Source of the DNA: Desulfobaccales bacterium
GTDB lineage: Bacteria; Desulfobacterota; Desulfobaccia; Desulfobaccales; 0-14-0-80-60-11
Assembly (NCBI GenBank): GCA_037481655.1
Contig: JBBFLF010000011.1
Location: forward strand, 35,798-99,797
DNA length: 64,000 nucleotides
Reading direction: 5' to 3'
Position 1 is the first letter of the stretch, and every line of letters begins with the position of its first letter. Shown here piece by piece: positions 15,507 through 24,544 of this stretch. A model generated the notes under the pieces. It had not been told where the DNA came from and made no database searches. It saw only the letters and a list, made by a program, of their open reading frames with translations. The position numbers were made by a program, and so were the translations under genes.

Positions 15507-16577
15507 TTATTTTCTGATAGGAATGAAGAAGCTGATCAGAAAAGAACGAAATATCCAATAAACTCGATCGAACTGTTTACGATAAATGCGATTAAACAGT
15601 TTTCCTAACAATTTGATACTCAATATCAGGGGAAATAATTTACTATATTTGCGAAAGAAGATCACACAAGAAGAGATTTCATAGCAGTCTGCCTGCAGAC
15701 TGGGTCCCTGGGTGCTGGCCCCCTCCTTATGATACACTTTACTTTCTTCAGCATAAAGCAGGCGATACCCCGCCAGCGTTATTCGATAACCAAGATCGAC
15801 GTCCTCCCAGAAATGAAAAAAAGCTGGGTCAAAAAGACCGACATCCCTTAATGTCTCCAAGGGTATCAGGCAGCTGCACCCCTCAATATAATCCAGCTTA
15901 TTAGACTCAGGGGGGAGCGGGGCCCCGGGAGCATTTCTTACTAAGGGAGAGACACCCCCCAAAGCCCACCGGATCCGTTTGCCGCCCCAGGAAAGAATCT
16001 TCTCGGGGTAAAAGTAATCAAGAATCTTGGACCCTACTGCTCCGACGCGGGAAGTTGAAGCCGCCTTGGCCCAAAGGGAGCGGAGTGCGTCCGGCGCCAC
16101 CACCGTGTCGTTGTTCAGCAGCCAGACGTGGCCGGCATCTCCCCTAGCCAGGGCGTAACGCAGCCCCACATTATTGCCGCCTCCGAAGCCCAGATTGGCC
16201 CCGGTCTGGATGAAGACCAGCGGCACGGCCGGGTCGGGGTCAACACCACCGGCCTCCGCCGTCGGTCGATCATAACACACAAAAGGGATGGGTTTGGCCA
16301 GGGGGCGGCGGAAGAGGTGCGCCAGGGCCGGGTTCTGGGGGCCGGGAAAGGGAAGCTCCCCCCGGGCCCACGCCAACATCTTCTCCCATGAGCCGTCCTG
16401 AGAGCCATTGTCGCAGACCACCGCCACGAAAGGATGGTAGTCCTGCCGAAACAGGCTCTCCAGGCATTCGATGGTATGGGCCCAGCCGTTCCAATTGACC
16501 AGGAGCACGTACACTCGGGAACTCTCCGGCGGTGATTGACCGGCCGTCTCTCTCCGAGGGCCGATGCTTGCTATCAT
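15507..16577 (-). CDS. Glycosyltransferase family 2 (rhamnosyltransferase-like)
   Basis: A 356-residue GT-A enzyme. VYVLLVNWNGWAHTIECLESL and VVCDNGSQDGS form the donor-binding start; VWLLNNDTVV gives the metal-binding aspartate motif; FDPAFFHFWEDVDLGYRI carries the ED catalytic region. This arrangement is typical of rhamnosyltransferases and similar enzymes building repeat units in the cytoplasm. A C-terminal stretch (LILSIKLLGKLFN) may associate with the membrane. It lies 8 bases downstream of the GT39-like gene and 6 upstream of the Wzy-like gene. Confidence 0.86.
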   Translation of the reverse strand: MIASIGPRRETAGQSPPESSRVYVLLVNWNGWAHTIECLESLFRQDYHPFVAVVCDNGSQDGSWEKMLAWARGELPFPGPQNPALAHLFRRPLAKPIPFVCYDRPTAEAGGVDPDPAVPLVFIQTGANLGFGGGNNVGLRYALARGDAGHVWLLNNDTVVAPDALRSLWAKAASTSRVGAVGSKILDYFYPEKILSWGGKRIRWALGGVSPLVRNAPGAPLPPESNKLDYIEGCSCLIPLETLRDVGLFDPAFFHFWEDVDLGYRITLAGYRLLYAEESKVYHKEGASTQGPSLQADCYEISSCVIFFRKYSKLFPLILSIKLLGKLFNRIYRKQFDRVYWIFRSFLISFFIPIRK

Positions 16578-16585
16578 CGCTCCTG

Positions 16586-18283
16586 TTAGCGCAACCGGAT
16601 GGTGATGGTTTTACCGATACTGGGCATGGGAAGCTCCAGATCCAGGTCCAGGGGCACGGACGTGGCCTTTCGGTATTCATAGAGGAGCAGCTCCCCCTGT
16701 TGCCGGGAGGGATCACCCCCATGATCCAGTTGGAAGACGATGGGGAACTTCTTCACCAGGACAAAGTCAGGGTCGGTGAGCATCATGGTGCGTAGGGTGG
16801 AAAGCGCCGGCAATTTCTCCCAGTCAGCCACTGGCATGAAATGGATGCAGATGTAACGGATGCCATACTTACGGAAAAATTCCTTGATCTCCTCGTCTTT
16901 GGTTCTGATCTCCCAGAGGGCGTAATGGGGAAAAATGGCAATGGCATAAAGGAATTTGTTACTTCGGAAGAGATAGAGCCGCCGGTCAGGGTCGGCTTTC
17001 CGGGTGGCGAAAACCAAGGCCCCATAGGCGGAATAATCGCCGTCAAAAAACACGATTTCCTCGCGGTCCGGCGGAATCTGGGACAGGAGGAAACGGGCCA
17101 CCTCCTCATTACCGGAGACCCGGGAGCGGGGGGTGAAGGCGGCCTCCGTCAGGGTGGCGGCAGAGAAGACCGCCACCAGTCCCACCAGGACAAGGGTCCC
17201 GCGAGCGGTGCGGGAAGAGAGCTGGGCAGCCAGCCGAAGCACAGGGAGAGCAGCCAATCCACAGAGCGACGGGACCCAATAGATGATATAGCGCGGCTCC
17301 TTGCTGCCCAGGACGGTGAACAGGAGATAACAGGAGGCGGCCCAGAGGAGGAGAAAGATCTCCTGCCCCCGCACCGGGCGGCCAAGGGGGGTGATAAGAC
17401 TCAGCAGGTAAAAGACCAATAGCACAATGGTGGTCCAGGATAATTGTTCGGGGAGTGTAACAAGATAATATAAATAGATATGAATGGAAAGATAATGTTG
17501 GAATCCTTTAAAGGAATCTTTAAAAATAACGTCACTATGAAAGAAAAAGCTGGCGATATAGTAAGGAGCACTGAGGATAATCACAATGGCTACGAAAATA
17601 ATCAGGTGCCGCCAGGCGAAAAACACTCTCTTTTCCTGACCATACTTATAGAGAGAAAATAAGAAAAAGAATACCAACAGGTAAAGGGAGGTTTGCTTTG
17701 TGAGTAGCGCCAGGCCGGTAAATATGGCCGTCAGGATGACGTCCAGGAGCCTGGCCTCCCGCACATATACATAAAAATAGTAGGTGGCGATAAGGGAGAG
17801 GGAGACCGAAGGGATCTCCAGGCTGACGGTGCGCGCCATAAACAACATGATCGGACTGGTCACCAAGAGGATGGAGGCCAGTACTGCGGTCAAGTCATCA
17901 AACATCACCCGAAGGAGCCGGTAAAAATAGGTCAATCCGAGGAGAAAAAAGAAGTAGCTCACCAACCGCGCCACCGGCTCGCTGATCCCGAAAATCAGAA
18001 AAAAAGTCCCTTCCACTAGATGGAACAGATGTGGCCAGTGTAATAAAGCAATATTGTTATAATGGGCATAATAATTCCAGATATAGTCCATCATATTCTT
18101 GGGATTGTTTAGGAATGCACCGTCCCGGATAAAGTCCGCAAAAAACACCCCGATCATGGTATGGGCATAAGTGTCTGCAATGCCACCCAGTTCGCCGTCG
18201 TTGATGGTCCACAGAACCAAAAGCGAAGCGATGCCCACCACGAGCAAGTAGGAGGTGGAGAAAAAGGTCTTTTTATGGGTCAT
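16586..18283 (-). CDS. ArnT/PMT-like glycosyltransferase (GT39 type), membrane
   Basis: About 565 residues. After a short start, a dozen hydrophobic segments are followed by a soluble C-terminal domain of about 180 residues (from RSRVSGNEEVARFLLSQIP). GGIADTYAHTMIGVFFADFI lies in the first periplasmic loop, where this family keeps its acidic catalytic residues, and PRYIIYWVPSLCGLAALP is the typical late motif. Such enzymes use polyprenyl-phosphate sugars to glycosylate lipids or proteins in the periplasm. ATG at 18283 has AAGGA eight bases upstream; a TTG at 18328 would extend the protein by 15 polar residues. Part of the polysaccharide run. Confidence 0.78.
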   Translation of the reverse strand: MTHKKTFFSTSYLLVVGIASLLVLWTINDGELGGIADTYAHTMIGVFFADFIRDGAFLNNPKNMMDYIWNYYAHYNNIALLHWPHLFHLVEGTFFLIFGISEPVARLVSYFFFLLGLTYFYRLLRVMFDDLTAVLASILLVTSPIMLFMARTVSLEIPSVSLSLIATYYFYVYVREARLLDVILTAIFTGLALLTKQTSLYLLVFFFLFSLYKYGQEKRVFFAWRHLIIFVAIVIILSAPYYIASFFFHSDVIFKDSFKGFQHYLSIHIYLYYLVTLPEQLSWTTIVLLVFYLLSLITPLGRPVRGQEIFLLLWAASCYLLFTVLGSKEPRYIIYWVPSLCGLAALPVLRLAAQLSSRTARGTLVLVGLVAVFSAATLTEAAFTPRSRVSGNEEVARFLLSQIPPDREEIVFFDGDYSAYGALVFATRKADPDRRLYLFRSNKFLYAIAIFPHYALWEIRTKDEEIKEFFRKYGIRYICIHFMPVADWEKLPALSTLRTMMLTDPDFVLVKKFPIVFQLDHGGDPSRQQGELLLYEYRKATSVPLDLDLELPMPSIGKTITIRLR

Positions 18284-18334
18284 CCGGGTGTTCCTTACGA
18301 ATGTCTCTCTGACGGTCAGATCCTCCAACTGTCC

Positions 18335-19588
18335 TCACCTGGCCCGAGGCAGCAACCGGAACCCCAGCCGGCGGGCAAAATAATACATGCCCACTAGGAT
18401 GAAGAGTTCGCAGAGGAGATAGGCCAAGCCCGCTCCCAGATGGTGATATCGGGGCACCAACAGGAAGAGCAGGCCCAGGTTGATGAGCCCGGCAAAGCTG
18501 CCGATGGCGAAAAAGGTCCGCTCTCGCTGGAGATTGATGAGAATCTGGGTGCCAAAAATGTTGTCCAGAAAGATGGTGAGGGGGAGGATGGCCAGGATCT
18601 GAACCACTGCCACCGAAGGGCCGTATTGTTCCCCCACCACCAGGGACACCGCCCAGGGGGCAGAGAGAAAGGTGGCCAGCGACAACAGGAAGAAAAACAG
18701 GCCCCCCCACCAGGTCATCCGGCGGAGAAAACGGAAAGTCTCCTCCCGGGAGGAGAGGAACATGTGACTCACCCGGGGAAAGAGGGCTGTGGAGAAGGGG
18801 ATGGACAGGTGGATCAAGGCCCTGATGATTTTCTCCCCGGCGGCGTAAAAGCCCACATAGGTGGTGGTGGTGAGCATTCCCAACAGAAAGATATTCAACT
18901 GGTTATAAATGGTGGCCATGGCTTGGGAGAGAAAGAGGGACAGCCCTTCCCCCAAGGTGGCTCGCTGATAGCGCCAGCGGGGCCAGACCACCCGGTAACG
19001 AATCTCCCGTAAGCCACAGACCAGGGCCACCAATCCAAAGCCAATGGCCACCCCGGAGTTGATCAGAGGGACAGCCAGATAATCCTGCTCGCTGCGGACA
19101 AAGGCAAAGGTGCACACCAGGACGAGAAACTTGGCGGAAACATTCAGCACCGTGATATACTCCATCTTTTCCAACCCCTGAAAAAGCCAGACCGGGAACA
19201 GCACGGTGCCCACCACGATTCCGAAGGTAAAAAGATAAAGGCGCCACTCGGCCCCGAGGCGGGGCACCAGCAGCAACAGCATCAGGAGGCCCGAAAGACT
19301 TAGGACACAGAGCAGCCCTTTGATGATGAGCACTCCGTAAAAAATGAGGCTCAGTTGCCCGAGATCCTGGCGCTCCCGCGAGACTTTCCGGGTGGCGGAA
19401 AGATTGAAGCCATAATCGGTGATTACCACCAGGAACTGGATCAGGGATTGGGCCACCGCCACCAACCCGAATTTCTCCGGCCCCAAAACCCGCACCAGGT
19501 AGGGGAAGGTGAGCAGGGGAAAGAGATAGTTGCCGATCTGCAGGATCGACAGAGATAGGACATTTCGCCACAGTCCCGGTGCAGGCAT
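18335..19588 (-). CDS. Oligosaccharide flippase (Wzx-like)
   Basis: A 417-residue membrane protein with about twelve transmembrane segments. The N-terminus NVLSLSILQIGNYLFPLLTFPYLVRVLGPEKFGLVAVAQSL is strongly typical of Wzx/MOP flippases, which move undecaprenyl-linked repeats across the inner membrane. It sits between the Wzz gene and the GT39-like gene, consistent with a Wzx/Wzy-dependent pathway. Confidence 0.9.
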   Translation of the reverse strand: MPAPGLWRNVLSLSILQIGNYLFPLLTFPYLVRVLGPEKFGLVAVAQSLIQFLVVITDYGFNLSATRKVSRERQDLGQLSLIFYGVLIIKGLLCVLSLSGLLMLLLLVPRLGAEWRLYLFTFGIVVGTVLFPVWLFQGLEKMEYITVLNVSAKFLVLVCTFAFVRSEQDYLAVPLINSGVAIGFGLVALVCGLREIRYRVVWPRWRYQRATLGEGLSLFLSQAMATIYNQLNIFLLGMLTTTTYVGFYAAGEKIIRALIHLSIPFSTALFPRVSHMFLSSREETFRFLRRMTWWGGLFFFLLSLATFLSAPWAVSLVVGEQYGPSVAVVQILAILPLTIFLDNIFGTQILINLQRERTFFAIGSFAGLINLGLLFLLVPRYHHLGAGLAYLLCELFILVGMYYFARRLGFRLLPRAR

Positions 19589-19606
19589 GGGGGACAGGCA
19601 CAGCGC

Positions 19607-20899
19607 TCACACCCTTGGGGGCGGTGAGGAATCGGCCTGGCGGCCGCTCAGGCGGCGCAGATCCTGGCGCCACGGGTCCAAGGCGGCCTGCAGACGTTGC
19701 CACCGATCCCGGTCATCCGGGCTCTGGGGCCCCCGGAAGTGTTCCCAGACAAAGACGTAGACCACCATGAAAATAAAGGTGAAGCCCGTCACCATCATCA
19801 GGATGAGTAGCCGCTTGGGGCGGGACTTCTTCTCCGGCGCCTTGGCGCGATCTACCACCTGCAGTACCAAGGCGTCCCGGGCGTGGTCCAGCCGCGCGAT
19901 CTCCGCCAGCTTGGTATAGACCCGATAGAGGCCCTCCTGATACTTCACTTCCCTATACAGGCGCAGGTATTCGAGTCCGAGGGCGGGCATCTTGCTCACC
20001 GCAATCATAACCTGGCTGGCACCCTCGGGACCGTTCCCTGGGGTTTCCGCCTGCCTCAGTTTCTCCCTCAGGGCCTTCAGCTCCGCCTCCAGTTGTTGCA
20101 CTTGGAAGTTAAAGGGGGTGGCCCACTGCTTCTGCACCTGCAGCTCCACCTCCCGGAAGTCAACGGCCGCCTTCAGATTGGCGATGTATTCCAGCATGCC
20201 CCGGGCCTGAGCATCCGGGAATAAGACACTGTTTTTCTCGCTGAACTGCCTGAGATCCTCCTCCGCCTTGGCCAGACGCACCACAGCCGCCTGGCGCTCC
20301 CGATCGAGCATGGTTAAACGTTTGGAAGCCTCCTGGACCGCCATGTCCCGGAGCAAGTTGGCCAGCTCCTCCACAAAGGCGTTGGCCATCGCCGCCGCCT
20401 TGTCAGGCTGGCGATGAGTTACCTCCACCGTGATCAGCCCGTATTTGGTGGTGCGGAATTTAGCCAGGTTCTCCAGTTTGGCCCGGGCCTCCTCAATATA
20501 GGTTACCCTGAACTCGTTCCGCAAGTCGAACCGCTTAATGATCCGGTCCGAAATGGTTTCACTCTGCAGCAAACCCACAAAAAAATCTCCAGGACTTTTC
20601 AGACCCAGAAGACTTTCGGCAAAGCCGCCCAAGGCGCCAAACGCCGCCCGGCCGGGAATCATGGCTCCCCCCAGCCCTTCTATGATCTGAGCACTCAGGG
20701 TGAGATTTTGCTGGGGCGGGACGATACGGGCGGTGGCGGTATATTCCTTGGGCAGGAGGAACACCACCACCAAGGTGATCAGGCTGACGATCAGAGTGGT
20801 ATAGATGATTTTCCGGCTATGTTTTGCCAAGACGATAACATAATCCAGCAGGTGGACTTCTTCCAGTTGCCGGACCTTTTCATCTTGCGTGTTCATCAT
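19607..20899 (-). CDS. Chain-length determinant protein (Wzz family)
   Basis: A 430-residue polysaccharide co-polymerase. One transmembrane helix near residues 33-51 (IIYTTLIVSLITLVVVFLL) is followed by LPKEYTATARIVPP, the standard family motif; a long coiled-coil periplasmic part (around RLTMLDRERQAAVVRLAKAEEDL) and a second helix near residue 370 (LLILMMVTGFTFIFMVVYVF) complete the pattern. There is no cytoplasmic tyrosine-kinase domain. It sets the length of the polymer made by the Wzy-like protein. It is the first gene of the minus-strand polysaccharide run and is divergent from the lytic transglycosylase gene. Confidence 0.9.
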   Translation of the reverse strand: MMNTQDEKVRQLEEVHLLDYVIVLAKHSRKIIYTTLIVSLITLVVVFLLPKEYTATARIVPPQQNLTLSAQIIEGLGGAMIPGRAAFGALGGFAESLLGLKSPGDFFVGLLQSETISDRIIKRFDLRNEFRVTYIEEARAKLENLAKFRTTKYGLITVEVTHRQPDKAAAMANAFVEELANLLRDMAVQEASKRLTMLDRERQAAVVRLAKAEEDLRQFSEKNSVLFPDAQARGMLEYIANLKAAVDFREVELQVQKQWATPFNFQVQQLEAELKALREKLRQAETPGNGPEGASQVMIAVSKMPALGLEYLRLYREVKYQEGLYRVYTKLAEIARLDHARDALVLQVVDRAKAPEKKSRPKRLLILMMVTGFTFIFMVVYVFVWEHFRGPQSPDDRDRWQRLQAALDPWRQDLRRLSGRQADSSPPPRV

Positions 20900-21156
20900 G
20901 ACTCACCGAGGTAGATCGCCCACGCATGGCGGACGGCCAGAAAGAGAGTGCTTACGGCGCCGTCTGAGTGTGAAATGATCATTATCAGCAAAAGCAGAAA
21001 CCCTTGAGACCGGCAAGCAACAAGAGCAGGGGAGACGGCCCGGGAGCCGAGCGACCGGGGACGACAGGGCGCCATAGATTCACGAGACTCTCCGGCTTGA
21101 CCGAAGCCCCTTCATCCGCTAGAATAGGCCACACTCCTGCCGGCCGAGGGAAACCC

Positions 21157-21813
21157 ATGGCTTGCGTGCGTCTGGCCCTGTTCCTCCTCTGTTTGGTGCT
21201 CCCCTGGGGGGCCGGGTCGAATCTGGCTGCGGCTCCGGCTTCAGAAGTGCTTCGGGTCACCCGGAAGGGAGTGATTTACTATTATTTCCCTAGCCAATCT
21301 TCAGCCGAGGCGGGCAGGCTTCACCGCCTGCCGGTGCCCCCGAAGCGGACGGCCGCAGTCCCGGCCCGGAAGATTCCACCCCAGCAGTTGGCCCCGCACA
21401 TCGAGCGGGCCGCCCAGGAGCACGGTCTGCCCCCGGCCCTGATCAAGGCCATCATCCGGGTGGAGTCCGGCTACAATCCGGCGGCCACCTCCCCCAAGGG
21501 GGCCCAGGGGCTGATGCAGCTCATGCCCGAGACCGCCAGCGAGGTGGCGGTGGCGGACCCCTATGATGTGCAGCAGAACATCTGGGGCGGCACCCGCTAC
21601 CTGGCGCGCCTTCTGGCCCGCTTCAACTATCGCCTGCCCCTGGCCCTGGCGGCCTACAATGCCGGTCCGGCGCGGGTGGAGCGCCGCCAGGACATCCCCA
21701 ATATCCCCGAAACGCAGCACTATGTGCGCCAGGTGTGCGCCGAATTCCTGAAATACCGCGCCCAGGAAAAGGCCCCGGCGCCAAAAACGGCGTCTCCTCC
21801 CTCCGGTCCCTGA
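21157..21813 (+). CDS. Lytic transglycosylase (SLT domain), exported
   Basis: About 218 residues. A signal peptide (LALFLLCLVLPWGAGSNLAAA) precedes a short linker. The SLT domain begins near residue 72: ALIKAIIRVESGYNP contains the catalytic glutamate, ATSPKGAQGLMQLMPETA follows and LALAAYNAGPARVER closes it. The enzyme cleaves peptidoglycan to 1,6-anhydromuropeptides in the periplasm, often to make room for export machinery, which fits its place between polysaccharide genes. ATG at 21157 is chosen because GAGGG stands just upstream and the signal peptide starts there. Confidence 0.9.
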   Translation: MACVRLALFLLCLVLPWGAGSNLAAAPASEVLRVTRKGVIYYYFPSQSSAEAGRLHRLPVPPKRTAAVPARKIPPQQLAPHIERAAQEHGLPPALIKAIIRVESGYNPAATSPKGAQGLMQLMPETASEVAVADPYDVQQNIWGGTRYLARLLARFNYRLPLALAAYNAGPARVERRQDIPNIPETQHYVRQVCAEFLKYRAQEKAPAPKTASPPSGP

Positions 21814-21901
21814 GGGGAAAGCCAGTCAACCTCATATCTTTCCGGGTGCCCCCTTGCCGGCCCCGGGAAGACCTCTTTGTCCTGACCCCCAAATCCCACC
21901 A

Positions 21902-24544
21902 TCAATTCCGCAGGCCCACAATGATCACCCCGGCGGTGAGGGCGAGCTGGGAGATGATGGAAACAATATCCTTGAAGGGCTTCAGCCAGGTCACCTTTTC
22001 CAGCCTTTCCGGCACCACCACGGTGTCGCCGGGGTCCAGCCGAAGGGACCCGACCCCGCCCATGTGATGCACGTACTGATAGCCGTCCCAGGTTTGCCCG
22101 AAGCCGAAGCGGCCAAAGGAGCTGCGGCCCACCGCCGAGCCGTTGGCCTTGATGACGTAGGCATTCTTCATATCCCCCACCCGGTTGGCGCCGCCGGCCA
22201 TGCGGATGTAATCATTGACCGTGGCCTGGGAGGCATAGACCACCGCCGAGGGGCTGAAGACCGCGCCCAACACGGAGACGGTGCCGGGGTTCTGAGGCAC
22301 CACCAACTTGTCGCCGTCCATCAGGGGGATGTCGTTTACGGTGCCCCGGATGCGCTCCGGATCATCGACGCGCACAATCACCCGGCCCAGGGGTTCAATG
22401 GATCTGAGGCGCCCCAGGAGCTGCTGCTGCAGTTTGGCGAAGTACTCCGCCCGGCGCACCTCCTCGGGCTCCAGGGCCTGCTGGGTCTGGCCGGAGTAGT
22501 AGGCCAGAGTGATGGCCTCGGCCTGGTCCAGGGCCCGGGCCAGCTCCTCTTTCTGCTGCTTTTTCACCGAGGGGCGGGTGAGCACCGCACCGAAGGGATA
22601 GGCCGAAGGGGTGAAGCCCCCCACCCGGGTGAGGAGGGAACTTAAGGTCTCCCCCTTGCGGATGGCGTAGGTGCCGGGGTATTTGACTTCACCCTCCACC
22701 ACCACCGTCTTGTAGACATCCCACTCCGGCATGGGCCGCACAAAGAGATAATCGTTGGGCTGCAGGCGCACATTCTCCCGGGGGTCATCCGCCAGGGCCC
22801 GTTTCAGATTCACAGTGAGCTGAGAGGAGGTGGTGCCGGAGGAAGAGGTGTGGAAGCGGGTGATCTCCAGGGCCTCGGTGCTGGCGTGATGGAGCAGGCC
22901 GCCTGCCAGCTGCACCAGGTCCTTGACCCGCATATTCTCCGTCAGGCCATATTCGCCAGGCAGGCGCACCGCGCCGGCAATGGCCACTTTGCGCTCCACC
23001 AGGGCCGGGACCTTGAAGACCCGGACAAAGTCGCCGTCCACCAGGGTCACGGCGGGGTGTGCCTGACGGATGACTTTCTCCAGGTCATCCTCAAAGAGCA
23101 CCATCTCCTTGTGGTTCTTCACCCTGAGCACCTGCACCCGGCCTTTGAAGGCGGTGTCCCCCAGGCCGCCGCAGAGGCCGAGAAGGTCTTTTAAGGTCCG
23201 TTCCTGCTTCAGCTCAAAGATACCGGGCACCTTGATGGGACCGCCCCCCTCCATGCGCCGGCTCATGGCCACCTTCTGGCCGGCCTCCTTCAGGGTGAGC
23301 CCGAAGCGCTTCTTGAAATACCGGTTTTCTGCCTCCTCCCCTTGCTTCAGCCAGGAGGCCGTGGGGCCCCGGGAAGGTCTTTCGGGCTCTGCTTTGTGGA
23401 TGTTTTCCGGCGGCACCGGGATGCCCCCGGGGGTCTGGCGCAGGAGCTCCTCCATGCGGCGCTTGCGCTGCACCGGGTCATCGCCGGTGACGATGCGCCG
23501 CGCCTCCTGGGATTTCCAGTTGATCTCCACCGGTTCGGTGATCCGCATCTGGCGCATGAGGGCGGATTCTTCCTCCAGCTCCATGCGGGCCAGGATGGTG
23601 AGCTCCTCCTCCAGCTCCTCGGGGGTTTTGGGGGTGCCGATGGCCACCAGGGGCCCCACCGGCGGAATGAAGATGACATCGCCGTTCATCAGGCGGATGT
23701 CTTTGGTCTTGTCCCCCTTGAGGAGGAAGTCATACATGTCGAAATGGGCCGCCACCCGGTTGCCCCGGCGCACCTCGATATTGCGCATGGACCCGGATTT
23801 GGCCGGGCCGCCGGCGGCATAGAGGGCATTGACCACGGTGGCCAGGGAAGAGACCGAGTAACTGCCGGGCATGCGGGCCTGCCCCACCACAAAGACCTGG
23901 ATGGTGCGCAGGTTGTCCAGGGTGACGCTGAACTGGAAGTTCTGATACTGGCGCTTCAGCTCCCGGTCCATCACCGTCTGCAGCTGCCCGAAGGTGAGGC
24001 CGCTCACATGGATGACCCCCACCTGGGGGACGGCGATCTGGCCCTGACGGTCCACGGTGAGATTGTATTCTGCCTGGACGCTGCCCCAGAGGACCAGCCG
24101 GATAGTGTCCCCCGGGCCGATAATGTAATCCGGCCCCACGGGCACGTCGTGGAGGGGGAGAAAAGTGGTGGGCGGCTGGGAGAAGAAGCTATAGCCGTAT
24201 TGGCGCACAAACATCATCTGGTCCCAGGCCCGGCGCTCGATGGCGGAGATTTCTTCGGGCTGCTGGGGAGCGGTGGTGAACACCTGGGGCTGGGGCTGCG
24301 GCACCACCCGGGGGCGGCCCAGGGCGTCCACCCCGGGCTGGCCGGGCCTGAGCGTGGGCGGCAGGGTGACCCGGGGGCCGGGCATGGCGGGGACGGGTCC
24401 CGGGGTGGTGGAAGGCCCCACCCGCTGCAGGTAGAATTGCGCCTGTTCCTCCAGATCCTGGTCCACCTGGCCTCGGGCCGGAACCACCGGCAAAAGGACC
24501 AACAGGAAGATTTGCAGCCAGCAGATGAACTCTCTCATAACCAT
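21902..24544 (-). CDS. Polysaccharide export protein with multiple SLBB domains (Wza-like)
   Basis: An 880-residue exported protein. A signal peptide (IFLLVLLPVVPARG) is followed by a proline-rich stretch, then the polysaccharide-export domain (VGPDYIIGPGDTIRLVLWG, near residue 140) and several SLBB repeats, each with a pattern like FVVGQARMPGSYSV, IAGAVRLPGEYGL, VEGEVKYPGTYAIRKGE and VLGAVFSPSAVVYA. It ends in a hydrophobic helix (IISQLALTAGVIIVGL), as Wza-like channels do. It forms an outer-membrane polysaccharide channel. It is over twice the length of Wza. The start overlaps the stop of the upstream lipoprotein gene. Confidence 0.9.
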   Translation of the reverse strand: MVMREFICWLQIFLLVLLPVVPARGQVDQDLEEQAQFYLQRVGPSTTPGPVPAMPGPRVTLPPTLRPGQPGVDALGRPRVVPQPQPQVFTTAPQQPEEISAIERRAWDQMMFVRQYGYSFFSQPPTTFLPLHDVPVGPDYIIGPGDTIRLVLWGSVQAEYNLTVDRQGQIAVPQVGVIHVSGLTFGQLQTVMDRELKRQYQNFQFSVTLDNLRTIQVFVVGQARMPGSYSVSSLATVVNALYAAGGPAKSGSMRNIEVRRGNRVAAHFDMYDFLLKGDKTKDIRLMNGDVIFIPPVGPLVAIGTPKTPEELEEELTILARMELEEESALMRQMRITEPVEINWKSQEARRIVTGDDPVQRKRRMEELLRQTPGGIPVPPENIHKAEPERPSRGPTASWLKQGEEAENRYFKKRFGLTLKEAGQKVAMSRRMEGGGPIKVPGIFELKQERTLKDLLGLCGGLGDTAFKGRVQVLRVKNHKEMVLFEDDLEKVIRQAHPAVTLVDGDFVRVFKVPALVERKVAIAGAVRLPGEYGLTENMRVKDLVQLAGGLLHHASTEALEITRFHTSSSGTTSSQLTVNLKRALADDPRENVRLQPNDYLFVRPMPEWDVYKTVVVEGEVKYPGTYAIRKGETLSSLLTRVGGFTPSAYPFGAVLTRPSVKKQQKEELARALDQAEAITLAYYSGQTQQALEPEEVRRAEYFAKLQQQLLGRLRSIEPLGRVIVRVDDPERIRGTVNDIPLMDGDKLVVPQNPGTVSVLGAVFSPSAVVYASQATVNDYIRMAGGANRVGDMKNAYVIKANGSAVGRSSFGRFGFGQTWDGYQYVHHMGGVGSLRLDPGDTVVVPERLEKVTWLKPFKDIVSIISQLALTAGVIIVGLRN

